64,000 nt of DNA. Origin: Saccharospirillum salsuginis (GTDB taxonomy: Bacteria; Pseudomonadota; Gammaproteobacteria; Pseudomonadales; Natronospirillaceae). Shown here in pieces: positions 39,989-48,899 of this stretch (its first letter is position 1; each line of letters starts with the position of its first letter). The DNA is taken from contig NZ_BMXR01000002.1 in assembly GCF_014651855.1 (NCBI RefSeq), forward strand, positions 248,001 to 312,000, read 5' to 3'. The notes under the pieces were generated by a model that saw only the letters and a list, made by a program, of their open reading frames with translations, did no database searches and was not told where the DNA came from. The position numbers were made by a program, and so were the translations under genes.

Positions 39989-40726
39989 TCAGACTCCTTG
40001 TTTTTGTTGTTCCGAGGCGGGCCGGGGGGCGTAGTGGAAGACGTCGCTGAGCATGGCGTTCGGTCGCAGCCCTTCGGCGCACAGGGCGTCGTAGACGGTG
40101 TAGACCATGGCCGGGGAGCCGCAGCAGATGGCCTGGCAGCGGTCCAGGTCGCTGTGATCGCCGAGGATGCTGTGCACCAGCATCTGGTGTTTGTCTTCCC
40201 AGTGGCTGTGTTCGGAGATCAGTGCGGACATGTGCAGGTTGTCGTGCTGGTCGGCCCAGGCTTCGGCTTTTTGCAGCATGTAGAGCTGGCTGAGGCGGTA
40301 GCCGGACCAGTACAGGTGGATTTGGCGCTGGCTGTTGTGGCCCATCAGGTCTTCGGCGATGGATTTGACTTGGCTGAAACCGGTGCCCGAGGCGATCAGT
40401 AATAGCGGGCCGGCCTCGTCGGGCAATGTGGTGAGCCGGGTGTCGCCGGCGGCCGGGGCGAGCTGGACGGCGTCGGCGTTTTTAAGCCAGTCGATCAGGG
40501 CGTCCGCCTGGGGCGTGCCAGACTGGATGTGCAGTTCGATGCAGGGGCTGTCGGGGGCGGAGGCGATGGTGTAGTAGAGGTCGTTGAAGCCCTGGATCTT
40601 GAGTTCGGTATGTTGGCCGGCTTCGAAAGGGTAGGGTTCGAGGGGTTTGAGTTGGACCAGCCAGACGCCGCCGCTGAGTTTTTTGAGGTCGTGCAGGGTG
40701 GCGGTGGTCAGGGCGTGCTCGGTCAC
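39989..40726 (-). CDS. fre: NAD(P)H-flavin reductase
   Basis: 245-residue ferredoxin-reductase-fold enzyme. FAD/FMN contact motif YYTIASAPDS (equivalent of the RxYS motif), nicotinamide-binding LLLIASGTGFSQVKSIAEDL, and a C-terminal ICCGSPAMVYTVYDAL. Family member Fre of E. coli makes reduced flavins for other enzymes. In enteric bacteria fre is next to ubiD, whose cofactor is prenylated FMN. Here ubiD lies about 0.8 kb upstream on the same strand with a membrane-protein gene between. Confidence 0.88.
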   Translation of the reverse strand: MTEHALTTATLHDLKKLSGGVWLVQLKPLEPYPFEAGQHTELKIQGFNDLYYTIASAPDSPCIELHIQSGTPQADALIDWLKNADAVQLAPAAGDTRLTTLPDEAGPLLLIASGTGFSQVKSIAEDLMGHNSQRQIHLYWSGYRLSQLYMLQKAEAWADQHDNLHMSALISEHSHWEDKHQMLVHSILGDHSDLDRCQAICCGSPAMVYTVYDALCAEGLRPNAMLSDVFHYAPRPASEQQKQGV

Positions 40727-40860
40727 GGAAACTCTCCGGTTGGTTTATGTCAATGGACATTATACACAGTGAGTTTCCGATGGGGCCATGGGGTGGTCGG
40801 TTTTGGGCGTTCCGGGGTTGTTCTTGGTTTGTTGCCAGTAGTCTTGGGTGCCCGTGTTCC

Positions 40861-40974
40861 GTGCCAGAGACCGGCTATGCTCCTCCGGGGGCCGCTGTGA
40901 ACCCATCCATGGGCGCTAAACATCGGCATCCATGCCTCAGATACCCCCTCCAGAGCATGGCCGATCTCTGGCAC
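40861..40974 (-). repeat. Y-shaped palindromic element, copy 4
   Basis: Begins GTGCCAGAGACCGGC and ends with the inverse CTCTGGCAC; about 30-nt arms with several mismatches. Hairpins are CCCA-TCCA-TGGG and GGCA-TCCA-TGCC (second subfamily). The GGA strand is minus, the sense strand of the YgjV-like and fre genes that flank it. Left of it CCGTGTTCCGTGCCAG is shared with the flank of copy 2, so the true element may be longer. Confidence 0.75.
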
Positions 40975-41022
40975 TCGAATCAGTGGTTACGAAGCTCGCA
41001 AGCGATCCAAAATCAGATTGGA

Positions 41023-41439
41023 TCAAGCCGCGAGTTTTTCTGCCGTCGCAGGGTAATGGGGTTGTTCTTCCAGTACTTCGAACCCGACCGGTTGAGTGCC
41101 TTCGAAGGTGACCCGGATCCGTTCATTGGCGGCCAGTCCGTCGATTTGCGGCAGTGTGGCGGCGAGGACGGTTTGGACGTAGGCGTCGGCAACCTGGAAT
41201 TCGACTTCGGACCGGGCGGCTTTGGGTTTTCGGTAGAGTTGCCACAGGTGGACGATGTCGATGAGGACGATAAAGCCGTTCAGGGCAGCGACGGGCCAGG
41301 CGCCGATCAGCAGGCCGTAGCTGGCGAAGGCGCCGGCGCCGACGAGGTTGATCCAGCGCAGTTTGTAGATGTCGGCCATCATGAGTGACACAGCGATGAG
41401 GACTGAGCCGAGGTAGCCGTAGATTTCCAACCAGTTCAT
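41023..41439 (-). CDS. YgjV-like inner-membrane protein
   Basis: 138 residues; the first 70 form about three hydrophobic helices (YGYLGSVLIAVSLMM, WINLVGAGAFASYGLLIG, VAALNGFIVLIDIVHLW), resembling YgjV-type small membrane proteins. The rest is a soluble tail. AGGAG precedes the ATG. A strong promoter (41476-41504) and a RutR-like box (41459-41474) sit just upstream. Function unknown. Confidence 0.75.
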   Translation of the reverse strand: MNWLEIYGYLGSVLIAVSLMMADIYKLRWINLVGAGAFASYGLLIGAWPVAALNGFIVLIDIVHLWQLYRKPKAARSEVEFQVADAYVQTVLAATLPQIDGLAANERIRVTFEGTQPVGFEVLEEQPHYPATAEKLAA

Positions 41440-41458
41440 GTGGTTGCTCCTATAAAAG

Positions 41459-41474
41459 TTGACTGATTGGTCAA
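41459..41474 (-). promoter_or_regulatory. RutR-like operator candidate upstream of the YgjV-like gene
   Basis: On the minus strand TTGACCAATCAGTCAA has TTGAC/GTCAA arms and matches 12 of 14 defined positions of the RutR box. It begins one nt after the -10 box, so bound protein would block initiation. A related site lies at deoD (37697-37712). Confidence 0.45.
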
Positions 41475-41475
41475 G

Positions 41476-41504
41476 ATTATAATGAAAGAAATCCGCTTTG
41501 TCAG
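41476..41504 (-). promoter_or_regulatory. Promoter of the YgjV-like gene
   Basis: CTGACA (41499-41504) and TATAAT (41476-41481) on the minus strand with a 17-nt spacer; the -10 is perfect. Confidence 0.7.
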
Positions 41505-41540
41505 CTGATGGAGATCAATAAAGGGTGTGGTTACCGGGGC

Positions 41541-43004
41541 TTAGAGCCCCAGTTCGGTCATCAGGCTGTCAACTCTGGCGGACACGTCGGGGTCTTTGAT
41601 GATGGGGCGTCCCCATTCGCGGTCGGTTTCGCCGGGCCATTTGTTGGTGGCGTCGAGCCCCATTTTGGAGCCAAGGCCGGGGACGGGGCTGGCGAAGTCG
41701 AGGTAGTCGATGGGGGTGTTGTCGATCAGGACGGTGTCGCGCGTGGGGTCCATGCGTGTGGTGATGGCCCAGATGACGTCTTTCCAGTCGCGGGTGTTCA
41801 CGTCGTCGTCGACGACGATCACGTATTTGGTGTACATGAATTGCCGCAGGAACGACCAGACGCCCATCATGACGCGTTTGGCGTGGCCGGCGTAGCGCTT
41901 TTTCATGCTGACGATGGCCATGCGGTAGGAGCAGCCTTCGGGCGGCAGATAGAAGTCGACGATTTCAGGGAACTGCTTCTGCAGAATCGGTACGAAGACT
42001 TCGTTCAGTGCGACGCCGAGTACGGCTGGCTCATCCGGCGGACGACCGGTGTAGGTGGAGTGGTAGATCGGGTTTTCCCGATGAGTGATGCGTTCGACGG
42101 TGAAGACCGGGAAGGTTTCGACTTCGTTGTAGTACCCGGTGTGGTCGCCATAGGGACCTTCGTCGGCGGTCTCACCCGGGTGCAGGTAGCCTTCGAGTAC
42201 GATTTCGGCGCTGGCCGGGACCATCAGGTCGTGCGTCTTGCATTTGACCAGTTCGGTGCGGCTGTCACGCAATAGGCCGGCAAAGGCGTATTCGGACAGT
42301 GTATCCGGAACCGGGGTCACGGCGCCCAGAATGGTCGCCGGGTCGGCACCCAGGGCGACGGCGATCGGGAAGGGCTCGCCCGGTTTTTCCTGCTGCCAGG
42401 CCTGGAAGTCCAACGCGCCACCGCGATGCGCGAGCCAGCGCATGATCAACTTGTTGCGGCCAATGACCTGTTGGCGGTAAATGCCGAGGTTGGTGCGGCC
42501 GCCGTTCGGTCCCTGGGTGATGACCAGCGGCCAGGTGATCAGGGGTGCCGCGTCCCCGGGCCAGCAGGTCCAGACCGGCAATGTGCCCAGGTCCACGTCG
42601 GGGCCCTCAAAGACGACTTCCTGACAGGGGGCGTTGCGGACGGTTTTTGGGGCCATGGACATGACTTTTTTTACCAGAGGCAGCTTGCCCCAGGCGTCCT
42701 TCAGGCCTTTCGGCGGATCGGGTTCCTTGAGGTAGGCCAGCATACGACCGATTTCACGCAGATCTTCGAGTGAGTCCGCGCCCATGCCCTGGGCGACGCG
42801 TTCGGGAGTACCGAACAGGTTGCCGAGCACGGGCATGGAGTAGCCGGTCGGGTTTTCGAACAGCAGGGCGGGGCCTTCCTGTCGCAGCACCCGGTCGCAG
42901 AGGTCGGTCATTTCGAGGTGGGGATCGACGGATTGTTGAATCCGTTTAAGCTGGCCTCGCTGTTCCAGGCCGTCCAGAAAGTCACGCAGGTCTCGGTATT
43001 TCAT
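41541..43004 (-). CDS. ubiD: 3-octaprenyl-4-hydroxybenzoate carboxy-lyase UbiD
   Basis: 487-residue prenyl-FMN-dependent decarboxylase of ubiquinone synthesis. Seen: [20 protein letters not shown] (family start), [11 protein letters not shown] and [18 protein letters not shown], the catalytic acidic block [20 protein letters not shown], and [17 protein letters not shown]. Two ATGs are adjacent (43007, 43004); I chose the second from alignment with family starts. Upstream lies the DUF971 gene on the same strand behind 600 nt of repeats. Confidence 0.96.
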   Translation of the reverse strand: MKYRDLRDFLDGLEQRGQLKRIQQSVDPHLEMTDLCDRVLRQEGPALLFENPTGYSMPVLGNLFGTPERVAQGMGADSLEDLREIGRMLAYLKEPDPPKGLKDAWGKLPLVKKVMSMAPKTVRNAPCQEVVFEGPDVDLGTLPVWTCWPGDAAPLITWPLVITQGPNGGRTNLGIYRQQVIGRNKLIMRWLAHRGGALDFQAWQQEKPGEPFPIAVALGADPATILGAVTPVPDTLSEYAFAGLLRDSRTELVKCKTHDLMVPASAEIVLEGYLHPGETADEGPYGDHTGYYNEVETFPVFTVERITHRENPIYHSTYTGRPPDEPAVLGVALNEVFVPILQKQFPEIVDFYLPPEGCSYRMAIVSMKKRYAGHAKRVMMGVWSFLRQFMYTKYVIVVDDDVNTRDWKDVIWAITTRMDPTRDTVLIDNTPIDYLDFASPVPGLGSKMGLDATNKWPGETDREWGRPIIKDPDVSARVDSLMTELGL

Positions 43005-43106
43005 CATCCGCAGGCCGATTGAATAGACCGGGCAATGCTAAAGCATCCGGGGGTAAAGCCCAAATGGTCCGTGGTTGATTGGGTTGTTGTGCTTGTGGCC
43101 CGTGTT

Positions 43107-43210
43107 CGGGAACCGGGATACTCTTCCAGGGGCCGCTGTGAATCCATCCATGGACGCTTAGCCTCGCCATCCATGGCTCTGATGCCCCTTCCAAAGTATC
43201 CCGATCCCCG
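43107..43210 (-). repeat. Y-shaped palindromic element, copy 5
   Basis: 26-nt arms (43107-43132 against 43185-43210) with mismatches; hairpins TCCA-TCCA-TGGA and GCCA-TCCA-TGGC. The first stem differs from copies 1 and 4 by compensated base pairs. GGA strand is minus, sense for ubiD. Confidence 0.78.
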
Positions 43211-43284
43211 ACCACTACCTTTGGAGCCATCCACTCCCATACAGGCGCTCAAGGTTTTATTTTGAATGAAATCTCAAGTCAGAT

Positions 43285-43388
43285 AAGGCTAAGGGTTGTA
43301 ATCCGACAAATACAAACCAGGGCAATGAATAAGGTAGGGAAGTAGGGATGGATTGTTGGATTACGCTCTTCGAGCTAATCCAACCTAC
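43285..43388. repeat. Degraded second copy of the MITE-like element
   Basis: The right end (43355-43388, ending ATCCAACCTAC) matches the end of the element at 13061-13170 with few changes. The left end is eroded to a GTAATCCGAC remnant near 43295. It sits between palindromic copies 5 and 6. Confidence 0.6.
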
Positions 43389-43421
43389 GTTAAAAGGTAT
43401 GGTGTAGGTGGCACTGAATCG

Positions 43422-43536
43422 AGCGGCGGATGCCGGGTGATGCCATCAGGGGATGTCGGCCGCATGGATGCGGCCGCCAAGCCTACATGGACGTATTCAC
43501 GGCGACCCCTGAGGGCATTACCCGGCAGCCGCCGCT
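43422..43536 (+). repeat. Y-shaped palindromic element, copy 6
   Basis: 31-nt arms (43422-43452 against 43506-43536) pair with about four mismatches. Hairpins with plus-strand GGA loops: GGCCGCA-TGGA-TGCGGCC and TACA-TGGA-CGTA. Orientation is opposite to copy 5 and to the flanking genes. Confidence 0.8.
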
Positions 43537-43592
43537 GACCAATGGCAACAATGCCAACCCAGCCACCAAAACGCCTAGCCACTGAAGCAAAC

Positions 43593-43973
43593 CTACAACT
43601 GTCGGGCCTTGATAAACAGAGGCTCCCGACTTTGTCCGGCTTCCTCGAGTCGTTTGAGGTAGCGCTCCCAGTAGGCGTCTTTCTCGTCGCCCAGGGTACG
43701 CAAGTAGCCCCAGTCGTAGAGGCCCGAGTCGTGGCCGTCGTCGAAGACGATCTTCAGGGCGTAACGTCCGACCGGTTCCAGCTTCAGGACGGCGACGTCC
43801 TTTTTACCCAACTGGAGAACCTCCTGTCCGACTCCATGGCCCCGAACCTCCGCCGAGGGGGAGTGGACGCGCAGGAACTCCGCGCTGAGGCGGTGTTCGG
43901 TGCCGTCCGGCCAGATCAGGTGCAACTCGGCATCTTCGCGTCGGTATTTGATCGACTTCGGGGCCTGGGTCAT
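43593..43973 (-). CDS. DUF971 / gamma-butyrobetaine hydroxylase-like N-terminal domain protein
   Basis: 126 residues consisting of one DUF971 domain: IKYRREDAELHLIWPDGTEHRL, FLRVHSPSAEVRGHG, VAVLKLEPVGRYALKIVFDDGHDSGLYDWGYLR. This fold is found at the N-terminus of carnitine-synthesis hydroxylases and in small proteins linked to iron-sulfur or ubiquinone genes. AGGAG at the right distance selects ATG 43973. It follows hslU by 24 nt and is co-transcribed with hslVU, a pairing common in Pseudomonas relatives. Biochemical role not known. Confidence 0.88.
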   Translation of the reverse strand: MTQAPKSIKYRREDAELHLIWPDGTEHRLSAEFLRVHSPSAEVRGHGVGQEVLQLGKKDVAVLKLEPVGRYALKIVFDDGHDSGLYDWGYLRTLGDEKDAYWERYLKRLEEAGQSREPLFIKARQL

Positions 43974-43997
43974 GGTGTACGCTCCTGTCAAGCCGGG

Positions 43998-45341
43998 TTA
44001 GAGGATGAAGCGGCTGAGGTCTTCATCCTGAGCCAGTTCGCCCAGGAATTGATTCACGTAAGCGGCATCGATGGTCTGGCTTTGACCGCTCAATTCGCTG
44101 GCGCGGAAGGAAAGATCCTCGAACAGACGCTCCATGATGGTGTGCAGGCGACGGGCGCCGATGTTTTCGGTGCTCTCGTTGACCTGGTAAGCCGTCTTGG
44201 CGAGGGCGTCGATGGCATCCTCGGTGAATTCGACGGTCATGCCTTCGGCGCCCATCAGGGCTTTGTACTGATCGGTGATGCAGTAGTCGGGCTCGGTGAG
44301 GATGCGCTTGAAATCGTCCGGGGTCAGGGCATCCAGTTCGACACGAATCGGTAATCGGCCCTGCAGCTCCGGGATGAGGTCGCTGGGTTTGGAGAAGTGG
44401 AAGGCGCCGCTGCCGATGAACAGGATGTGGTCGGTGCGGACCATACCGTATTTGGTGGAGACGGTGCTGCCTTCGATCAGCGGCAACAGGTCGCGCTGGA
44501 CGCCTTCGCGGCTGACTTCACCGCCGGTGCGCTGGTCGCTCTTGGCGATCTTGTCGATTTCGTCGAGGAAGACGATGCCGTTCTGTTCCACCGATTTAAC
44601 GGCTTTTTGCTTCAACTCTTCCTCGTTGACCAGCTTGACGGCTTCTTCGTCGACCAATTGCTTGTAGGCGTCCTTCACCTTGAGCTTGCGCTTTTTGGTC
44701 TTGCGCTGCCCACCCATGTTGGAAAACATGTTTTGCAACTGGCTGGTCATCTCCTCCATGCCGGGAGGCGCCATGATTTCGACGCCCATGTTGGGCTCGG
44801 CGATCTCGATCTCGATTTCCTTGTCGTCCAGTTCACCCTCGCGCAACTTTTTACGGAAGATCTGGCGGGTGCTGCTGTCGGTTTTGGGCTTGTCGTCGCT
44901 GGCATCGCCGTAGTGGCTGTCGCGCGCTGGCGGCAGCAGGATGTCGAGGATGCGATCCTCGGCGGCGTCCTCGGCACGTGGGCGGGCGCGCTGCATTTCC
45001 TGTTCGCGCAGCATCTTGATGCCGGTTTCGACCAGATCGCGCACGATGCTTTCAACGTCCCGGCCGACGTAGCCGACCTCGGTGAACTTGGTGGCTTCGA
45101 TCTTGATGAAGGGGGCGTTGGCCAATTTGGCCAGGCGACGGGCGATTTCGGTTTTACCGACGCCGGTCGGACCGATCATCAGGATGTTTTTCGGGGTGAT
45201 TTCGTCGCGCAGCGTCTCGTCGAGCTGCATACGGCGCCAGCGATTGCGCAGGGCAATGGCAACGGCGCGTTTGGCCTTGTCCTGGCCGATGATGAATTTG
45301 TCCAGTTCATGGACGATTTCACGGGGAGTCATGGTCGACAT
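43998..45341 (-). CDS. hslU: ATP-dependent protease ATPase subunit HslU
   Basis: 447-residue AAA+ unfoldase that feeds substrates to HslV. Walker [16 protein letters not shown], Walker [11 protein letters not shown], the intermediate domain about 120-240, sensor region [10 protein letters not shown], and the C-terminal LSRFIL that inserts into HslV. ATG 45341 ([10 protein letters not shown]) has AGAGG before it. It starts 10 nt after the hslV stop. Confidence 0.98.
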   Translation of the reverse strand: MSTMTPREIVHELDKFIIGQDKAKRAVAIALRNRWRRMQLDETLRDEITPKNILMIGPTGVGKTEIARRLAKLANAPFIKIEATKFTEVGYVGRDVESIVRDLVETGIKMLREQEMQRARPRAEDAAEDRILDILLPPARDSHYGDASDDKPKTDSSTRQIFRKKLREGELDDKEIEIEIAEPNMGVEIMAPPGMEEMTSQLQNMFSNMGGQRKTKKRKLKVKDAYKQLVDEEAVKLVNEEELKQKAVKSVEQNGIVFLDEIDKIAKSDQRTGGEVSREGVQRDLLPLIEGSTVSTKYGMVRTDHILFIGSGAFHFSKPSDLIPELQGRLPIRVELDALTPDDFKRILTEPDYCITDQYKALMGAEGMTVEFTEDAIDALAKTAYQVNESTENIGARRLHTIMERLFEDLSFRASELSGQSQTIDAAYVNQFLGELAQDEDLSRFIL

Positions 45342-45351
45342 CACAGACCTC

Positions 45352-45870
45352 TCACAGGGATTCGTATACGGCGTTGTGGTTGGTGAAGACGCAGATGTCG
45401 GCCGCGATGTCCAGGGCGCGACGGGCGATGTCTTCGGCGTTCATCTCGGTGTTCTCGGACAGGGCTCGGGCGGCGGCCAGGGCGAAGTTGCCGCCGGAGC
45501 CGATGGCGACGATGCCGTGTTCGGGCTCGACGACGTCGCCGGTGCCGGAGATGACCAGGGTGCTTTCTTTGTCGGCGACGATGAGCATGGCTTCCAGGCG
45601 TCGCAGGGCGCGGTCGCTGCGCCATTCTTTGGCGAGTTCGACGGCGGCGCGGGTGAGGTGGCCGCTGTGTTGCTGCAGGTGCCCTTCGAATTTCTCGAAC
45701 AGGGTGAAGGCGTCCGCAGTGCCGCCTGCGAAGCCGGCGATGACCTTTTCGTGATAGAGCCGACGGACTTTGCGGGCGTTGCCTTTCATGACGGTGTTAC
45801 CCAGGGAGACTTGACCGTCGCCGCCGATAACGACCTGGTCGTCGCGGCGCACAGATACGATGGTTGTCAT
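45352..45870 (-). CDS. hslV: ATP-dependent protease peptidase subunit HslV
   Basis: 172-residue proteasome-like protease. The mature N-terminal nucleophile is T2 (MTTIVSVRR), with [37 protein letters not shown] and [16 protein letters not shown] typical of the family. First gene of the hslVU-DUF971 unit behind a sigma-32-type promoter (45906-45932). Confidence 0.98.
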   Translation of the reverse strand: MTTIVSVRRDDQVVIGGDGQVSLGNTVMKGNARKVRRLYHEKVIAGFAGGTADAFTLFEKFEGHLQQHSGHLTRAAVELAKEWRSDRALRRLEAMLIVADKESTLVISGTGDVVEPEHGIVAIGSGGNFALAAARALSENTEMNAEDIARRALDIAADICVFTNHNAVYESL

Positions 45871-45905
45871 GTGGTGTTGTGTTCCTTTGTTGGCTTCACT
45901 CGCCT

Positions 45906-45932
45906 AGATGGGGACGGGGTGGGGAATTCAAA
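45906..45932 (-). promoter_or_regulatory. Sigma-32 (heat-shock) type promoter of hslVU
   Basis: On the minus strand TTTGAAT (45926-45932) is followed after 12 nt by CCCCATCT (45906-45913). The -10 fits the RpoH consensus CCCCATNT exactly and the -35 keeps the TTGAA core. It lies 36 nt before the hslV ATG, and hslVU is a classic heat-shock operon. Confidence 0.7.
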
Positions 45933-46001
45933 GGCGAAGCTGGTTGGGAGGTTACTTTTGGCTTGGGTGCCAGTGGTTGGCTGGGTAGGTGCCAGTGGTC
46001 C

Positions 46002-46116
46002 GCACCCGGAGGAGGGGTAGCCCTGCCGAGGGCCGTCGTGAACCCATCCATGGGGACTTAGCCTCGGCATCCATGCCTCGGATATCCCTCGGCAGGGCCA
46101 CCCCTCCGCCGGGCGC
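46002..46116 (-). repeat. Y-shaped palindromic element, copy 7
   Basis: 31-nt arms (46002-46032 against 46086-46116) pair with three or four mismatches. Hairpins CCCA-TCCA-TGGG and GGCA-TCCA-TGCC. GGA strand is minus, sense for ftsN-like to hslV read-through. Confidence 0.8.
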
Positions 46117-46234
46117 TCGGATCCGTGGTTACATAACCAACGACATTCCTTTCTACTAAGCGTCTCGGAGGTAGGCTTGTTTGGCGTGGGGACCGGGCGG
46201 TAGTCATCGTGTGAAATTCGTGAATCAGGACATC

Positions 46235-46258
46235 GTAGGAGCGCACGCTGTGCGCGAC
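46235..46258. repeat. Single REP-like unit
   Basis: Starts GTAGGAGCGCAC, ends GTGCGCGAC, with a GCGCAC-gct-GTGCGC hairpin; the same unit as in the thiDE tail (8722-8794). Confidence 0.6.
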
Positions 46259-46301
46259 CTCGATCCGAGACTCCTCAACCAACGATTGCCATGGATGGCG
46301 A

Positions 46302-46934
46302 TCAATCCAACGACCGAACCATCACCTCATGATTCAACCCCACCAGAATATCCTGAGCCTTGTTCAATCTCGATCGGTTCTCGAACGGGCCGACCATGAC
46401 GCGGTGGTAGGTGCCGCGATCACCCAGTTCGACGGTGGCGAGGTGGGTTTCGGTGAGGCCGTTGATGATGAGTTCGGCGCGCAGGCGGTCGGCGTCGGCG
46501 ACCTGGCTGAAGGAGGCGACCTGGATGATCCAGCGTTTGCCGCCTTCGGGCACGGTGGTTTTGGGGGCGTCGGTGCCGGGTTGGTCGGCGCCGGGAGTTT
46601 TGGGCTCGGGCAGGATGACGGGGACTTCGTCGTCTTTGAGCAGTTTGTAGAACTCAAAGGCCTGTTCGAGGCTGCGGGTGGTGTCGTCGCTGGTCTTGGG
46701 TTCGGTATTTTGCTCCGGCTTGGGCTCGGATTGGGTTTTGGGTTGCTGCGTGAGGTTCTGGACTTCTTTACGAACAGCGTCGGCCCCGGATGATCCATCC
46801 GAGGGAATCTGAGTCAGGTAGTAGAGGAACCCGACGAAGGCGACGGCGGTCAGGGTGGTGAACACCCAGACCCAGCCGGGTACTCGGCTGCGCTCGGGTT
46901 CCGGTTGTCGTTTGCTGGCGAAGTCCCGGGCCAT
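46302..46934 (-). CDS. ftsN: SPOR-domain cell-division protein, FtsN-like
   Basis: 210 residues: short cytoplasmic tail, one membrane helix about 21-40 (WVWVFTTLTAVAFVGFLYYL), a Gln/Glu/Pro/Lys-rich periplasmic linker, and a C-terminal SPOR domain (about 133-208; WIIQVASFSQVADADRLRAELI, YHRVMVGPFENRSRLNKAQDIL) that binds denuded septal peptidoglycan. Its place directly after argS and near priA is the usual place of ftsN in gammaproteobacteria. E. coli FtsN has 319 residues, so this is a short version. ATG 46934 lies 1 nt after the argS stop. Confidence 0.85.
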   Translation of the reverse strand: MARDFASKRQPEPERSRVPGWVWVFTTLTAVAFVGFLYYLTQIPSDGSSGADAVRKEVQNLTQQPKTQSEPKPEQNTEPKTSDDTTRSLEQAFEFYKLLKDDEVPVILPEPKTPGADQPGTDAPKTTVPEGGKRWIIQVASFSQVADADRLRAELIINGLTETHLATVELGDRGTYHRVMVGPFENRSRLNKAQDILVGLNHEVMVRSLD

Positions 46935-46935
46935 G

Positions 46936-48621
46936 TTACATCTGCTCCGGAGCGCCGACGCCGAGCAGGTCGAGGCCGTTGGCGAGGACTTGCCTGATGG
47001 CGGCGGACAGGGCAAGGCGGCCCATCATGACGGAGGGGTCGTCGACCAGGATGCGGTGGTTGTTGTAGTAGCCGTGGAAGATGGACGCCAGTTCCTTGAG
47101 GTAGGTGGCGATCACGGCGGGTTCGAGTGTCTGGCCAGCGTGTTGGACAACCTCGGGGTAGCGACGCAGCTGGGTGACCAGTTCGCGTTCATCGTCCAGT
47201 TCCAGTTCGCCGAGGGCGGCGACGCCGGAGGTGGTGATGTTGTCCAGGTCGTCCTGACTGGCTTTGCCAAGTACGGCGCAGATCCGGGCGTGGGCGTACT
47301 GGATGTAGTAGACCGGGTTGTCGTTGCTCTGACTGCGGGCCAGGTCGATGTCGAAGGTCAACTGGGAGTCGGCCCGGCGTGAGACTAGGAAGTAGCGGGT
47401 GGCGTCGCGGCCGACTTCGTCGATCAGGTCTCGCAGGGTGACGTAGCTGCCGGCGCGCTTGGAGAGTTTGACTTCTTCGCCGCCTTTGGTGACCAGGACC
47501 ATCTGGTGCAGTACATAGTCCGGGTAGCCTTCGGGAATGCCTTCGTTCAGGGCCTGCAGGCCGGCGCGGACACGCGTGACGGTGCTGTGGTGGTCGGCGC
47601 CCTGTTCGTTGATAACGCGCTTGAAGCCGCGCTCGAATTTGTCTTTGTGGTAGGCGACGTCCGGCAGGAAGTAGGTGTAGTTGCCGTCCTTCTTGCGCAT
47701 GACGCGGTCTTTGTCGTCGCCGAATTCGGTGGTTTTCAGCCAGAGTGCGCCGTCTTTTTCGTAGGTATGACCGTTGTCGATCAGTTGCTGGACGGTGGCC
47801 TCGACCTTGCCCTCGGTGTACAGCGAGGATTCGAGGAAGAAGACGTCGAATTCGACGCCGAAGGCTTTGAGGTCCAAATCCTGTTCGCGGCGCAGATAGG
47901 CGACGGCGAAGTGACGGATGGCCTCGAGGTCATCCGGGTCGCCCGAACCTGTAACGTGCTGGTCGTCGGCGTCGATGGTGTCTTTGGCCTTGTAGCTGTT
48001 GGCGACGTCGATGATGTATTCACCCCGGTAGCCGTCTTCCGGCCAACTCGGGTCGTCCGGTGTCAGGCCTTTTACGCGGGCCTGGACGGACAGGGCCAGG
48101 TTGTTGATCTGGGCACCTGCGTCGTTGTAGTAGAACTCGCGGGTGACGTTCCAACCGTTGGCGTCCATGACGCGGCACAGGGAATCGCCGACAGCGGCGC
48201 CCCGGCCGTGTCCGACGTGCAGGGGGCCGGTGGGGTTGGCGGAGACGAACTCGACCTGGACTTTTTCGCCCTGGCCGCTGGTGTTGCGGCCGAAGTCGTA
48301 CCCTTGCTCCAAGATGTCGCCGACGATTTCGGCGACGGAGTCGCTGGCCAGGAAGAAGTTGATGAAACCGGGGCCGGCGATCTCGACCTTGCTGATCAGG
48401 GTGTTATCCGGCAGGGATTCGATGATCGCTTCGGCCAGGTCGCGCGGTTTTTGGCCGCAGGGCTTGGCCAGGGTCAGCGCCAGGTTGCTGGCCAGGTCGC
48501 CGTGGGTTTTGTCTCGGGTGTTGTCGACCATGATGCGCACGGGGTGGTCGCCCGGAATCGTGCCTTTGGCCTTCAACTGATCGACGGCTTGACCCAGTAA
48601 CTCGGCAACCTGTTCTTTCAT
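46936..48621 (-). CDS. argS: Arginyl-tRNA synthetase
   Basis: 561-residue class I synthetase attaching arginine to tRNA-Arg. The HIGH-type motif is HVGHGRG within [19 protein letters not shown]; the KMSKS equivalent is KLSKRAG before [13 protein letters not shown]. The DALR anticodon-binding domain ends the protein ([39 protein letters not shown]). Single-copy housekeeping gene between priA and ftsN. Confidence 0.98.
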   Translation of the reverse strand: MKEQVAELLGQAVDQLKAKGTIPGDHPVRIMVDNTRDKTHGDLASNLALTLAKPCGQKPRDLAEAIIESLPDNTLISKVEIAGPGFINFFLASDSVAEIVGDILEQGYDFGRNTSGQGEKVQVEFVSANPTGPLHVGHGRGAAVGDSLCRVMDANGWNVTREFYYNDAGAQINNLALSVQARVKGLTPDDPSWPEDGYRGEYIIDVANSYKAKDTIDADDQHVTGSGDPDDLEAIRHFAVAYLRREQDLDLKAFGVEFDVFFLESSLYTEGKVEATVQQLIDNGHTYEKDGALWLKTTEFGDDKDRVMRKKDGNYTYFLPDVAYHKDKFERGFKRVINEQGADHHSTVTRVRAGLQALNEGIPEGYPDYVLHQMVLVTKGGEEVKLSKRAGSYVTLRDLIDEVGRDATRYFLVSRRADSQLTFDIDLARSQSNDNPVYYIQYAHARICAVLGKASQDDLDNITTSGVAALGELELDDERELVTQLRRYPEVVQHAGQTLEPAVIATYLKELASIFHGYYNNHRILVDDPSVMMGRLALSAAIRQVLANGLDLLGVGAPEQM

Positions 48622-48751
48622 CGGTGTTGGAACTCCGTAGGTGAGTGCTGACCGACCGGGCGGTCGGTGATGTGTTCTGTGAGGTGCGCATTATCCACGA
48701 ATAGGGCTTTGGGCTCCACCTTGCTCGGGTTTCGTGTGTTGCCAGGAACCC

Positions 48752-48865
48752 GCACCGGCGGCCGGGTAGGCCTGTTCGGGGTCGCCGTGAACCCGTCCAT
48801 GGGGGCTTGACGGCCGCCGTCCTGGCGGCCGACATCCCCGAACAGGCCTACCCGGCCCCCGGCGC
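48752..48865 (-). repeat. Y-shaped palindromic element, copy 8
   Basis: 30-nt arms (48752-48781 against 48836-48865) with only two or three mismatches. Hairpins CCCG-TCCA-TGGG and GGCCGCC-GTCCT-GGCGGCC. The minus strand carries GGA in both loops and is the sense strand for priA to argS. Confidence 0.8.
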
Positions 48866-48899
48866 TAGCCATCAACGATTCCTCTTAAGCTTCAGTGCT

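Larger units (their letters stand above)
43008..43592. other. Repeat-rich intergenic region between ubiD and the DUF971 gene
   Basis: 585 nt without a gene. It holds palindromic element copies 5 (43107-43210) and 6 (43422-43536) in opposite orientation and, between them, a degraded copy of the MITE-like element (43285-43388). The short stretches between repeats show nothing supported. Confidence 0.7.
45871..46301. other. Intergenic region between hslV and the ftsN-like gene
   Basis: 431 nt without a gene: heat-shock promoter of hslVU (45906-45932), palindromic element copy 7 (46002-46116) and a single REP-like unit (46235-46258). Confidence 0.65.

Noticed and set aside
44397..45386. Plus-strand frame opposite hslU
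   Set aside because: Antisense shadow of HslU with composition typical of reverse-complemented coding DNA.
47506..48600. Plus-strand frame opposite argS
   Set aside because: Antisense to a conserved housekeeping gene; no domain or start signal.
38887..48865. Y-shaped elements considered as ordinary rho-independent terminators
   Set aside because: Long stems but no T-run after the arms, and a conserved two-hairpin core that terminators do not need. They might still slow polymerase or protect 3' ends.
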